Below, piece after piece: positions 25,885-33,577 of a stretch of 64,000 bases of DNA. The stretch comes from Dyadobacter fermentans DSM 18053. GTDB lineage: Bacteria; Bacteroidota; Bacteroidia; Cytophagales; Spirosomataceae. Within the stretch, counting starts at the first letter, position 1, and the number at the start of each line of letters is the position of its first letter. Under the pieces are notes generated by a model. The model was not told the origin of the DNA. It searched no databases and worked only from the letters and a program-made list of their open reading frames with translations. The stretch covers positions 5,558,501-5,622,500 of the forward strand of contig NC_013037.1 in assembly GCF_000023125.1 (NCBI RefSeq), in the 5' to 3' direction. The translations under genes and the position numbers were made by a program.

Positions 25885-26451
25885 TTATTTGGCAATATGG
25901 GTCGTCAGCAATTCGCGCACTGAAATTTCGAAATCTTCCATCACCGGATATGCCGAGCAAACATCCAGTTCTGTGCAGATTTTGACATTTTTGCGGGAAG
26001 TGTACACATATACCACTTCATTGTCTGGATAAATATGCCAAACGACCCTGACTGAGGAATTAAAATATTCGGCCAGCTTTTCTTCAACCTTTTCAGCGTC
26101 GTCGGTGGGCGAGATCACCTCGATCAGAAATTCGGGGATAGGTTCCTCCTCTGATGCGGCAGACGCGTCGATCTGTTCGCCGGAGAAAAAAGAAAGATCG
26201 GGGCGTCGCATCTGGATGGCGCTCAGAATGACGTCTTGCTCCATGATCAGTACGCCGCCTTTTGAAAAGGCAGCTGTGCCGAAAAATAATTGTTGAAGTC
26301 TTCTGATGATGAAGAGGTGTCGTTTCTTCACTTTCCCGGATCTGATGATTTTACCGTCGTTCCATTCATATTTAAAACCATCGACGGTTTCCCACCGGAC
26401 GAATTCATCCAGCGTGCGGGGCAAAACCGAAGATGCGGAACGGAGTATCAT
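25885..26451 (-). CDS. Uma2 family (DUF820) PD-(D/E)XK nuclease-like protein
   Basis: A 188-residue cytosolic protein of the Uma2/DUF820 family, restriction-endonuclease-like fold. Conserved elements in order: a glycine/lysine-rich region (YEWNDGKIIRSGKVKKRHL), QMRRPDLSFF with the metal-binding Asp, PEFLIEVISPTDD with the Glu, and EEKLAEYFNSSVRVVWHIYP where Lys and Tyr are usual. The family is widespread in cyanobacteria and Bacteroidota and its biological role is unclear. Monocistronic. ATG 26451. Confidence 0.8.
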   Translation of the reverse strand: MILRSASSVLPRTLDEFVRWETVDGFKYEWNDGKIIRSGKVKKRHLFIIRRLQQLFFGTAAFSKGGVLIMEQDVILSAIQMRRPDLSFFSGEQIDASAASEEEPIPEFLIEVISPTDDAEKVEEKLAEYFNSSVRVVWHIYPDNEVVYVYTSRKNVKICTELDVCSAYPVMEDFEISVRELLTTHIAK

Positions 26452-26760
26452 AGCTTTGGGTATCAGTTTATTCTACTTGATATTGAGGTACAAATACCAT
26501 TCTAATTTACAAAATCAAACCTAGACAATCAAAACAAGCGCGCGCAAGCGATATGTGAGCAAGGCGGGCACTGCACGATCATGCAGGGGGTAGATTAGCA
26601 TAGCCACTTTTTATCAGGGATTTCAATTTGCAAAAAATCCAACGGTACGGCGGGTAACCGCTGCTGTATTAATCAGGCCGAAGGTTTCTCTGTGGTATAA
26701 TTTTTTGCTAAAATGCAGCTCTAAAATGCGTTTTCATTCCTAATCTGATATCCGGCCTTT
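26452..26760. other. Divergent intergenic region without a gene
   Basis: 309 bases between the Uma2 gene (minus) and the CNNM/CorC gene (plus). It holds a small palindrome GGTACAAATACC (26487-26498) near the Uma2 start and a TATAAT-TTTTTTG stretch around 26696-26708 that may be part of the CNNM promoter. I see no reading frame, tRNA or clear ncRNA. Confidence 0.6.
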
Positions 26761-28053
26761 ATGGTTTTACAGCTTGTTATTACCGTTGTACTTGTTCTTT
26801 TAAATGGGTTTTTCGTGGCGGCTGAGTTCGCGATCGTTAAAATCCGGGCGTCGCAGCTGGAACAAAAGGCCCAGGAAGGAAACCGGATGGCCATTCTTTC
26901 CAAACAAATCGTGGCCAACCTCGACGGTTACCTGGCCGCAACGCAGTTCGGGATCACACTCGCGAGTCTTGGGTTGGGTTGGATAGGGGAGCCGGTGGTT
27001 TCGAAGATGATCATCGGTGCCATGGACCTGGTGGGGCTTTCCATCGATCCCGAGGTGGCGCACCACATCGCATTGCCCACCGCATTTGCCATTATCACGG
27101 TGCTGCACATTGTATTCGGAGAGCTGGCGCCAAAATCGATCGCGATCCAGCGGCCGGAATCGACTACCCTGGCTTTGTCCTATCCGCTGCACGGTTTTTT
27201 CCTGATATTCCGACCGGTCGTGTGGCTGCTGAACGGCATTGCCAATGTGATTCTGAAAGGTTTCGGCATTACGCCGTCGCATGGCAGCGAGGTGCACAGC
27301 AGCGATGAGCTGCGTTATCTGGTTCAGCAACAGAAAGATAGTGGAATGATTGAAGCGGCTGATTATGATTTGATCAAGAATGCATTCGACTTTTCGGAAC
27401 GGATAGCACGACAAATCATGATCCCCAGGCCGCAGGTTGTCGGGATAGATGTCAATGATTTCACGGAGGCAAAACTTGAAAAAGTAATAGAAGAAGGCTA
27501 TTCGAGAATGCCGGTTTACGAGGATACGCTCGATCAGGTGATCGGTGTGCTGCATTTGAAGGATCTGTTGCTGAAAATGCGGCAGGGCAAGGATATCGTC
27601 CTGCGTGAGCTGATCCGCCCCATCGCGACGGTGCACGGTTCGAAGCCGATCGGGGCGCTGCTGCGTGAATTTCAGGTGAGCCGGCAACAAATGGCCGTGA
27701 TCGTGGATGAATACGGAGGCGTGGACGGCATTGTGACAATGGAGGATATTCTCGAAGAGCTCGTAGGGGAAATTCAGGATGAGTACGATAACGAGGCACC
27801 GATCGTGAAAAATGAATCGGACAATACGTACACTGTGCAAGGTGCGGCTTCCATCGCGGATTTGAATGACAAACTCCCGCACGACATCACGCGTCGCCCC
27901 GACTATGAAACGCTCGCCGGTTACCTGATCTGGAAATGCGGTCGGATTCCGGCAGTGGGCGAGAAGGTCAAAACAAAGCATTACGAATTTACGGTGCTCA
28001 AAAAGCAGCGAAGCTCGGTTACCCAGGTGAAGATCGCCGTGCTGGAAAGTTAG
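26761..28053 (+). CDS. CNNM/CorC-family (hemolysin-type) transporter
   Basis: A 430-residue inner-membrane protein. The DUF21/CNNM membrane domain covers residues 1-190 (LLNGFFVAAEFAIVKIRASQLE, VFGELAPKSIAIQRPE), followed by two CBS domains about 205-335 (ARQIMIPRPQVVGIDVNDF, GVDGIVTMEDILEELVGEIQDE) and a CorC_HlyC C-terminal domain about 350-428. Such proteins are linked to Mg2+/Na+ or Co2+ handling in the CNNM/CorC family; the older name hemolysin is misleading. ATG 26761. No operon partner is obvious. Confidence 0.9.
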   Translation: MVLQLVITVVLVLLNGFFVAAEFAIVKIRASQLEQKAQEGNRMAILSKQIVANLDGYLAATQFGITLASLGLGWIGEPVVSKMIIGAMDLVGLSIDPEVAHHIALPTAFAIITVLHIVFGELAPKSIAIQRPESTTLALSYPLHGFFLIFRPVVWLLNGIANVILKGFGITPSHGSEVHSSDELRYLVQQQKDSGMIEAADYDLIKNAFDFSERIARQIMIPRPQVVGIDVNDFTEAKLEKVIEEGYSRMPVYEDTLDQVIGVLHLKDLLLKMRQGKDIVLRELIRPIATVHGSKPIGALLREFQVSRQQMAVIVDEYGGVDGIVTMEDILEELVGEIQDEYDNEAPIVKNESDNTYTVQGAASIADLNDKLPHDITRRPDYETLAGYLIWKCGRIPAVGEKVKTKHYEFTVLKKQRSSVTQVKIAVLES

Positions 28054-28114
28054 CGGGAGGGGAGGGTCAATAAGTGGGCGGCTTCGGCTCGTGGTAACGG
28101 TGATCAGTTGTTGC

Positions 28115-28138
28115 CAGGAATAGTCAGGAATAGTCAGG
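28115..28138 (+). repeat. Short tandem decamer repeat
   Basis: CAGGAATAGT occurs twice in tandem (28115-28124, 28125-28134) with a partial third unit CAGG. It is 20 bases before the small lipoprotein gene; likely simple duplication. Confidence 0.7.
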
Positions 28139-28157
28139 TATTGTAAACTGTTTCTCA

Positions 28158-28589
28158 ATGGGCAGAAATGCGGTTTTCTTGGGATTTCTTGCCGTCTTGA
28201 CCATGGCTCAGGTTGGGTGTAGCCGGAAGAATGCTTCCACAAATGACGACAATTTTCCTACCTACGAACAGATTCGAGGCAACAAACAGTATTGGCATGA
28301 TCAGGTGTTGCCTCATACCGCGCAAAGCGACTATTTGCCCAGAACTTCCAACAATTCCGCGATCATCAGATCCAGGTATTTCGGAGCATTCGATTTTCCC
28401 GGCGACAGCGTCGTTTACATCGTGAACGGGCGACAGGCGAAGAATAAAAAGTCTGCTGAAACGGAAGTAAAAAAGCACGCTTCCAAAATCGACCGCGTGT
28501 CGATCAGCGAAGTGGGGCCGGACGGGAAACGTTTGGTGGAGATCAGCTTTTCGGAAGATGACAAGGGCGACGACATAGTCGTTCCCTAA
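28158..28589 (+). CDS. Small lipoprotein of unknown function
   Basis: A 143-residue predicted lipoprotein, signal peptide ending in a lipobox at Cys21 (AQVGC). The mature protein has a polar first half (PTYEQIRGNKQYWHDQ) and a second half alternating charged and hydrophobic residues (VVYIVNGRQAKNKKSAETEVKK, SISEVGPDGKRLVEISFSE), reminiscent of a TonB-receptor-plug-like or secretin-like small domain, but I do not recognise it. Its stop is 4 bases from that of the convergent SDR gene, so the two 3' ends abut. Confidence 0.6.
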   Translation: MGRNAVFLGFLAVLTMAQVGCSRKNASTNDDNFPTYEQIRGNKQYWHDQVLPHTAQSDYLPRTSNNSAIIRSRYFGAFDFPGDSVVYIVNGRQAKNKKSAETEVKKHASKIDRVSISEVGPDGKRLVEISFSEDDKGDDIVVP

Positions 28590-28593
28590 GCGG

Positions 28594-29283
28594 TCAGGCC
28601 TCGTTATAGAGCTTCAATACGGTTTGCCGCAGCTTTTTGCCCGTATCACTCAGCACGAATGCAATGCCTTCGGCCATGTCCGCGGCGGGAATCCATTTGC
28701 TGAAATCGGAGCCTGGCATGGCGGCGCGGTTATCAGGCGTGTCGATAATGCTCGGGACAATCACCGTGGCCGTGATATGCTTCGATTTGCCTTCTGCATT
28801 GATGAGATCGGCCATTTGGAAGATCAATGTTTTGGAAAGGGTGTAGGCAAAGCTGCCCGTACCCGCCTCGGCTACCAGCGCCGGCCGTGCGCCGATGAAC
28901 ACGAATTGCCCGCCCCCGTTTGCCTCAAAATGCTTCATGAGCGGCTTTACGACATGGAAAGCCGTTTTGAAATTGATCGACAGCATTTGCTCGATGTCCG
29001 AGTCGGTGGTATCAGTCAGTTTGGCCATCGCAAAACCGCCTGCGAGCAATATCCCGGCCTCTATTTTGCCTGCATTGGCAATGGCTTCTGCGACAAATAC
29101 GTCAGCCTGTTCGGGATGGGCGAGGTCGGCCAGGTAACTGGAGACATTCGCATTATCCGCGTAAGCATCCGTTTTCCCTTTGCGCACATTGATATGCAAG
29201 CCATAACCAAACTCCGTGAGTTTTTTGACAACATCTTTCCCGAGATTTCCCGTGGCTCCGCTGACGATGACTTGTTTGGGCAT
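28594..29283 (-). CDS. SDR-family oxidoreductase
   Basis: A 229-residue NAD(P)-dependent short-chain dehydrogenase. The cofactor loop is VSGATGNLGKDVV, NNAG is replaced by LLAGG, and the active site is FAYTLSKTL (YxxxK). Catalytic Ser is not in the usual position: FIGARPALV occurs where IxSxxA is normal, so the reaction may be altered or the alignment shifted. The gene lies 18 bases after galU and is probably the third gene of the glucuronokinase-galU-SDR operon. Substrate unknown. Confidence 0.8.
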   Translation of the reverse strand: MPKQVIVSGATGNLGKDVVKKLTEFGYGLHINVRKGKTDAYADNANVSSYLADLAHPEQADVFVAEAIANAGKIEAGILLAGGFAMAKLTDTTDSDIEQMLSINFKTAFHVVKPLMKHFEANGGGQFVFIGARPALVAEAGTGSFAYTLSKTLIFQMADLINAEGKSKHITATVIVPSIIDTPDNRAAMPGSDFSKWIPAADMAEGIAFVLSDTGKKLRQTVLKLYNEA

Positions 29284-29301
29284 GGTTATGGCTTTTAAAT
29301 G

Positions 29302-30165
29302 CTATTTGTTCAGGATATCAACGAGGAATTTCCGGAATGGTTCAGCAAATTCCTTTCTTTTCAATGCAAACTCGACGGTTGTTTTGAGGTAATCCAGCTT
29401 GTCGCCGATATCGTGGCGCTTGCCTTCGATATGGTGTGCGAAAATATTTTCGCGTTTCAAAAGCAGCAACAGCGAGTCGGTGAGTTGGATTTCGTTGTTC
29501 TTGCCTTTGGGCGTCTGCTCGATGGTGTTAAAAATTTCGGGCGTGAGCACATACCGGCCGGCAATGGCCAGGTTGGAAGGTGCCTTGTCGATAGCCGGCT
29601 TTTCGACTAATGTGCTCAGTTCGAGGATGGAGTCGCTGAGTGAGTTACCGCCTACGATGCCGTAACGGTTTACTTTATTGGCAGGCACTTCCTCCACCGC
29701 GATCACCGAGCCGCCGTATTGTTCATACGTGTCCATCAGCTGCTGGGTCACCGGAATCACCGAATCCATGATGGTATCGCCCAAAAGTACCGCAAATGGC
29801 TCATTACCAACGTGGTGACGCGCATAGTAAATGGCGTCGCCGAGGCCGTTGGCTTCTTTCTGCCGTACGAAATGCACATTGGCCATGTCTGCCAAACGGC
29901 GCATTTCATTGAACCAAAGGAGATCTTCCTTTTCTTCGAGGCGACTTTCGAGTTCCACATTGCGATCGAAATGGTCCTCGATAGCCCGCTTTCCTTTCCC
30001 GGAAATGATCAGGATATCTTCAATCCCCGAGTCAACGGCTTCCTGCACTACGTATTGAATGGTAGGAATGTCGATAATCGGAAGCATTTCCTTCGGCATC
30101 GACTTGGTTGCCGGCAGGAATCGGGTCCCAAGCCCGGCGGCAGGTATAACGGCTTTACGAATCAT
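29302..30165 (-). CDS. galU: UTP--glucose-1-phosphate uridylyltransferase
   Basis: Makes UDP-glucose from UTP and glucose-1-phosphate. The 287-residue length and motifs match bacterial GalU: AAGLGTRFLPATKSMPKEMLPI at the N-terminus, QKEANGLGDAIYYARHHVG, LLGDTIMDS, and VEKPAIDKAPSNLAIAGRYVL. Upstream lies a glucuronokinase-like gene, so this enzyme, or a relaxed form of it, may also use glucuronate-1-phosphate; this is an inference. ATG 30165. The intergenic stretch just upstream holds heptamer repeats. Confidence 0.93.
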   Translation of the reverse strand: MIRKAVIPAAGLGTRFLPATKSMPKEMLPIIDIPTIQYVVQEAVDSGIEDILIISGKGKRAIEDHFDRNVELESRLEEKEDLLWFNEMRRLADMANVHFVRQKEANGLGDAIYYARHHVGNEPFAVLLGDTIMDSVIPVTQQLMDTYEQYGGSVIAVEEVPANKVNRYGIVGGNSLSDSILELSTLVEKPAIDKAPSNLAIAGRYVLTPEIFNTIEQTPKGKNNEIQLTDSLLLLLKRENIFAHHIEGKRHDIGDKLDYLKTTVEFALKRKEFAEPFRKFLVDILNK

Positions 30166-30177
30166 GTCTTAGTTACT

Positions 30178-30304
30178 TCGGCTTTCGGCTTTCGGCCGTC
30201 GGCCTTTTTTGTTTTAAATGAGTATGTTAATTGTATTGAGTAAATTTTCGATAGCCGATAGCCGATAGCCGATAGCCGATAGCCGACAGCCGACAGCCGA
30301 CAGC
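30178..30304. repeat. Two facing arrays of 7-bp repeats between glucuronokinase and galU
   Basis: Array B (30249-30304) is eight exact heptamers, five CGATAGC followed by three CGACAGC. Array A (30181-30204) is GCTTTCG, GCTTTCG, GCCGTCG plus GCC, followed by TTTTTT on the plus strand. Read in the opposite sense the units of A have the same CGAnnGC form, so the arrays can base-pair with each other across 44 bases, with one mismatch in most units. It lies between two genes of one operon and may act as an mRNA hairpin. Copy number of such heptamers usually changes by slippage. Confidence 0.85.
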
Positions 30305-30306
30305 CA

Positions 30307-31302
30307 TCAAACCACAAACGGCCGTATCACCCGCGCATTGAACTTCTTCAACTGTACAAACAGCTGGTTCAGCATGTCGTCGTCCTTGTAAATGCCGATG
30401 ATCGTGCCGCCGGAGCCTGCAAATTTGGCGGAAGCGCCGCATGCACGGGCAGCGTTGATGAGCCTTTTGTTGGATTCGGGGACGTTGTAAATTTTGCAGC
30501 GCAGGTCGAAATTCTCGTTCATGAGCGCATGCAGGTCGTCGGGGCGGTTTTCGAGCAATGCCGTGCGGCCGTCTTCCGCTTTCTGGGCGATCTGGCCCAG
30601 GACGTCGATCACATCCTGCTCACCCCGGTCGTAGCGCGTGCGCACGTCGTTGTGCACCTTGCCCGACACCTTGCTGAGGTTGGTATTGTAAGCCACGTAC
30701 AGTTTTGGCAGCAGTTCGGGGTTAATGCGCTCGTAGCGGCCATGTCCCTGCGTCTGGATCATCGTTTTGTCAAAATCCATATACACACAACCCTCGTAGC
30801 ACTGGATCACGCGGTCCTGCAAGCCGGCAGTAATGCCCAGCTCCTCGGTTTCGGTCACCATCACGAGCTGCGGCAGTATTTCAATCGGTATTTCGACCTT
30901 GTAAAACTGCATCAATGCGCGGAACAAGGCGACGATGATCGCACTCGAACCCGACATGCCCACCTGCCGCGGGATGGATGAGCGGTACCGCACGGTAAAA
31001 TTCTTGTTGGGAAGCCGGATGTTGTTCTCCTCGCAATAGTCGCCGAACTTCTTGATGCCGGCCTTTATGAGCGGGATACCGCCATTATAGCCCAGCATAT
31101 TCACCGAATCGCGGAGGTGGAAAATGCTCCGGAACGTGTTCAGGTCCTGCGGTTGCGGCTCGATATGCAGCTCGGGCGACTCGTACAGCGAAATGGAAGC
31201 GCCGAAATTTCTTACAGATATGGAAATCGTTTTTCCGAAAAAGCCATCAGAAGGATTGCCCAAAAGCCCCGCACGGGCATAGGCGCGTGTTTCAATGATC
31301 AA
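30307..31302 (-). CDS. GHMP kinase, glucuronokinase-like
   Basis: A 331-residue GHMP-superfamily sugar kinase. The N-terminal RAYARAGLLGNPSDGFFGKTISI is strikingly like plant glucuronokinases, and the phosphate-binding loop is SSIPRQVGMSGSSAIIVALFRA; the third GHMP motif is KFAGSGGTIIGIY. Expected reaction: D-glucuronate to glucuronate-1-phosphate. There is no ATG upstream of the conserved region before an in-frame stop; TTG 31302 is taken as start. The next gene is galU (uridylyltransferase), so together they could form a salvage route from glucuronate to UDP-glucuronate for polysaccharide. Substrate is inferred from motif similarity and context. Confidence 0.8.
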   Translation of the reverse strand: MIIETRAYARAGLLGNPSDGFFGKTISISVRNFGASISLYESPELHIEPQPQDLNTFRSIFHLRDSVNMLGYNGGIPLIKAGIKKFGDYCEENNIRLPNKNFTVRYRSSIPRQVGMSGSSAIIVALFRALMQFYKVEIPIEILPQLVMVTETEELGITAGLQDRVIQCYEGCVYMDFDKTMIQTQGHGRYERINPELLPKLYVAYNTNLSKVSGKVHNDVRTRYDRGEQDVIDVLGQIAQKAEDGRTALLENRPDDLHALMNENFDLRCKIYNVPESNKRLINAARACGASAKFAGSGGTIIGIYKDDDMLNQLFVQLKKFNARVIRPFVV

Positions 31303-31432
31303 TGTAAATGCGTGTTTAGCCGGAAGTATTAACTAGCGGGACGACAAAATACCTTTTTAGCCCTTATAAGCAGGTATTTCAATTTTTTACCCAATGCACG
31401 TGAAATCTATGAATGAACCGGCTGGAAACAAA

Positions 31433-31463
31433 AAAAGCGGGATAAAATATTATCCACGCTTTT
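31433..31463 (-). terminator. Terminator of the cytosolic YceI gene
   Basis: Arms 31433-31445 and 31450-31463 with one bulged base and a 4-base loop, followed on the minus strand by a run of T. Confidence 0.75.
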
Positions 31464-31487
31464 CGTAAGAGGAACGGTTTATGAATG

Positions 31488-32015
31488 TTATTGTTTCACT
31501 ACCTGAACGTTCGCGATCAGTTTCACCTCATCGCCTACCACTACGCCACCGGCTTCGGTCACTGCGCTCCATTCCAGGCCGAATTCCTTGCGGTTGATTT
31601 TGCCGCTGAGCTCGAAACCTGATTTGTTGTTACCGTAGAAGTCGGTCATGTTACCGCCGTATTCCACCGCAAAATCAACAGGTTTGGTCGTGCCTTTTAC
31701 GGTCAGTTCACCGTGGAGTTTGTAGCTGTCATCGCCTTTTTTCGCCAGTTTACCGGTGAATGACAATTTAGGATGGTTTTCAGCATCGAAGAAATCGGCC
31801 GATTTCAAGTGCTGGTCGCGCTGTTCCTGTTTGGTATCTATGCTTTCTACATCCGCAGAAAAGTGGACGGTAGCACCGTCGAAGTCTTCATTTTCAGTCT
31901 CTACACCGCCTTCGAAACTGTTGAATGCACCGGTAACGGTGGAGATCACCAGGTGTTTCACTTTGAACTGGATTTCTGAATGTGTTGGGTCAATCACCCA
32001 TTTAGTAGTAGCCAT
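31488..32015 (-). CDS. YceI family protein (no signal peptide)
   Basis: A 175-residue YceI/lipocalin-like beta-barrel that binds isoprenoid-type lipids in known structures. Motifs: WVIDPTHSEIQFKVKHLVIST, FDGATVHFSADVESIDTKQEQRDQHLKSADFFDAENHPKL. Unlike most family members and unlike the second YceI at 56648-57181, it has no signal peptide, so it is probably cytosolic. The upstream region has two palindromes that may be a MarR-type operator. Own terminator; single-gene transcript. Confidence 0.9.
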   Translation of the reverse strand: MATTKWVIDPTHSEIQFKVKHLVISTVTGAFNSFEGGVETENEDFDGATVHFSADVESIDTKQEQRDQHLKSADFFDAENHPKLSFTGKLAKKGDDSYKLHGELTVKGTTKPVDFAVEYGGNMTDFYGNNKSGFELSGKINRKEFGLEWSAVTEAGGVVVGDEVKLIANVQVVKQ

Positions 32016-32030
32016 GTCTATGTCTTTTTT

Positions 32031-32059
32031 AAATGTATTTACATTTAATGTATATACAT
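32031..32059 (-). promoter_or_regulatory. Twin palindromes upstream of the cytosolic YceI gene
   Basis: AAATGTATTTACATTT (32031-32046) is a 7-2-7 inverted repeat, and ATGTATATACAT (32048-32059) is a perfect 12-bp palindrome right after it. Both share the ATGTA/TACAT half-site and lie 16-44 bases before the ATG, as expected for a repressor operator of the MarR/TetR kind. Confidence 0.5.
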
Positions 32060-32089
32060 CTAATTGTAAATATTAGTTTCAAATGCATA

Positions 32090-32124
32090 AAAAAATCCCG
32101 AAAAAAATTATTCCGGGATTTTTT
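32090..32124 (-). terminator. Terminator of the LolA-like gene
   Basis: Arms AAAAAATCCCG (32090-32100) and CGGGATTTTTT (32114-32124), 13-base loop, T-run on either strand. Confidence 0.75.
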
Positions 32125-32142
32125 AAAGTGCTTTGCTGGCTA

Positions 32143-32874
32143 TTATTGAGGCATTTCGAAAATTTTGGGGTCCACTTTGGGGTTCATTTCAATTGCCAGG
32201 ATTTTGAGCCCCATTTTAGTACCGGGCATTGCCGAGGTAGTTACTTCGGAAGTGAACGGATAATAAATGCCGTCCACCGCACGAAAATCCGACTGCACGT
32301 TTTCAGACATTATCTCCTGTCCGTTCACACTCGTTTGTGCCACGATTTTAAGGATATAAAAAGTGTCCTTCGAAATGTAATTGATCCTGCGCACGCCGTC
32401 GGGCAACGTCATGGTTACCTTATAAACCTTCGCGCCGGCCAGGTCCTCCTCGCCGTCGAGCGTCACTTTATAGCCTTTCTCCTTGTAGTTGTAAAGGCCA
32501 GTGAGATCGGTCTCGTTCGTGAGTGATTTTACGGCGTCGGCGGGCAATGCGGTTGCCTTGGAATTTCCGGTCATGGGGTTGATAGCCCAGCCTGTGGTGC
32601 CGCTTACGGCCTGCACGATCGTCGATCCCTGCACGGTTGTTTCGCTTCGGAAGCCTTTGTTCTGCACAATGGTGGTGGTGATGGGCACCTTCATGTTCAT
32701 GATATCCATTTCAGCGGAGATTTTCATGCTCTGCAACTTGCCCAGTTTCTCGCCGCCCATGGCTTTGATGTGTTTGGCAATGATGTCGTCGACATTCTGC
32801 GCATTCGCAGCGCCAGCAAGGCAAGTAATAATCAGGAATGCGAGTAGTTTGAAAAGGTTTTGTGGACGTTGCAT
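32143..32874 (-). CDS. LolA-like outer-membrane lipoprotein-sorting family protein
   Basis: A 243-residue periplasmic protein with signal peptide cut after AGAANA. The mature part is a beta-rich LolA/LolB-like half-barrel: DDIIAKHIKAMGGEKLGKLQSMKI at the start, then repeated strands (EMDIMNMKVPITTTIVQNKGFRSE, GWAINPMTGNSKATALPADAVK, KVYKVTMTLPDGVRRINYISKDTF). The family carries lipoproteins or other hydrophobic ligands across the periplasm, but this branch has not been tied to lipoprotein sorting. Monocistronic with its own terminator. Confidence 0.75.
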   Translation of the reverse strand: MQRPQNLFKLLAFLIITCLAGAANAQNVDDIIAKHIKAMGGEKLGKLQSMKISAEMDIMNMKVPITTTIVQNKGFRSETTVQGSTIVQAVSGTTGWAINPMTGNSKATALPADAVKSLTNETDLTGLYNYKEKGYKVTLDGEEDLAGAKVYKVTMTLPDGVRRINYISKDTFYILKIVAQTSVNGQEIMSENVQSDFRAVDGIYYPFTSEVTTSAMPGTKMGLKILAIEMNPKVDPKIFEMPQ

Positions 32875-32899
32875 GTTCTTGTGTGGTTTGTTTGAGTCA

Positions 32900-33240
32900 T
32901 TACGACAGAACTTCTATTCTATCGCGGAAAACGGTTACTAGCTTATGTTCTTTGCTCAGTTCGGCAATATTATGCCATTTTTGTGCAATATTTCAAAAAG
33001 TTCTGACGCTTTGATGTTACCCAGGCGAAAATGAATGACGTTCGGTGGAGGTACACTGGTGATCATCCGAGCAGAAAAGTCGGAGTCACGGGTCACAATG
33101 GTCAGCCGGTTTTCGCGAGCGTAGTCCCAGATCCGGGAGTCAAGCCATTCATCGTCCAAGCTTCGCTGATGAATAAACTCAGCACTGTTCCAAACCGAGC
33201 AGTGTTCTGGCAAGTTCACATCGATCAGGTATTTGGGCAT
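32900..33240 (-). pseudogene. DUF5615 PIN-like toxin, second copy, frameshifted
   Basis: Paralogue of the toxin at 21621-21965 (shared KYLIDVNLP, IVTRDSDFSARM, PPPNVIHFRLGNI). The open frame from ATG 33240 stops at 32956 after 94 residues, with an odd end NGIILPN. If one base is added at the A5 tract of the minus strand (T5 on plus, 32978-32982), the frame goes on to 32900 as KWHNIAELSKEHKLVTVFRD followed by RIEVLS and a stop, which aligns well with the C-terminus of the intact copy. So this gene has lost one A. It could be a dead toxin, a phase-variable one, or a sequencing error in a homopolymer. Confidence 0.82.
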
Positions 33241-33241
33241 G

Positions 33242-33478
33242 TCAGGCGGCAGTCGGGTAGCTGGCAAAGTTTCTTCCTGCCATTTGCGCCGCGAAATGCA
33301 GACATGCGTCTATATCGGCATTTTCCAGGGAAGGGAAATGGTAGAGAATGGTGTCACGCGTATCACCCGCTGCCAGATGTTCCAATACCGTCTGCACAGT
33401 GATTCTTTTGCCTCTAATCGTCGGTTTCCCGTTACATAAGTCGGGATTAACGGTAATTCTCTCAATCAAGTCGGCCAT
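33242..33478 (-). CDS. DUF433 antitoxin, second copy
   Basis: A 78-residue paralogue of the antitoxin at 21955-22200; both share the blocks NPDLCNGKPTIRGKRITVQTVL and LENADIDAC. It starts at ATG 33478 and its TGA is separated from the toxin ATG by one base. In contrast to its partner it is intact, which would leave an antitoxin without a full-length toxin if the frameshift is real. Confidence 0.82.
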   Translation of the reverse strand: MADLIERITVNPDLCNGKPTIRGKRITVQTVLEHLAAGDTRDTILYHFPSLENADIDACLHFAAQMAGRNFASYPTAA

Positions 33479-33521
33479 TGCAATTTCGTTTTAATAACGG
33501 ATAGCGGATTAGTAAATAAAC

Positions 33522-33557
33522 AAAAAAAACGGCCGGATTGTTGCAATCCGGCCGTTT
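33522..33557 (-). terminator. Terminator of atpG
   Basis: Perfect 14-bp arms (33527-33540 and 33544-33557) with a 3-base loop and a run of T on the minus strand, 21 bases after the atpG stop. Confidence 0.8.
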
Positions 33558-33577
33558 GGAATGGTATTGAGGTAATC

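Noticed and set aside
26800..28242. 480-residue open frame opposite the CNNM/CorC gene
   Set aside because: His/Arg-rich composition typical of antisense frames; the sense gene is clearly CNNM/CorC.
30249..30304. Possible CRISPR array
   Set aside because: Units are 7 bp with no spacers and no cas genes nearby; it is a simple tandem repeat.
30227..30442. Small open frame with repeated RLSAIGY units
   Set aside because: It is only the translation of the 7-bp tandem repeats and runs into the glucuronokinase gene; not a real protein.
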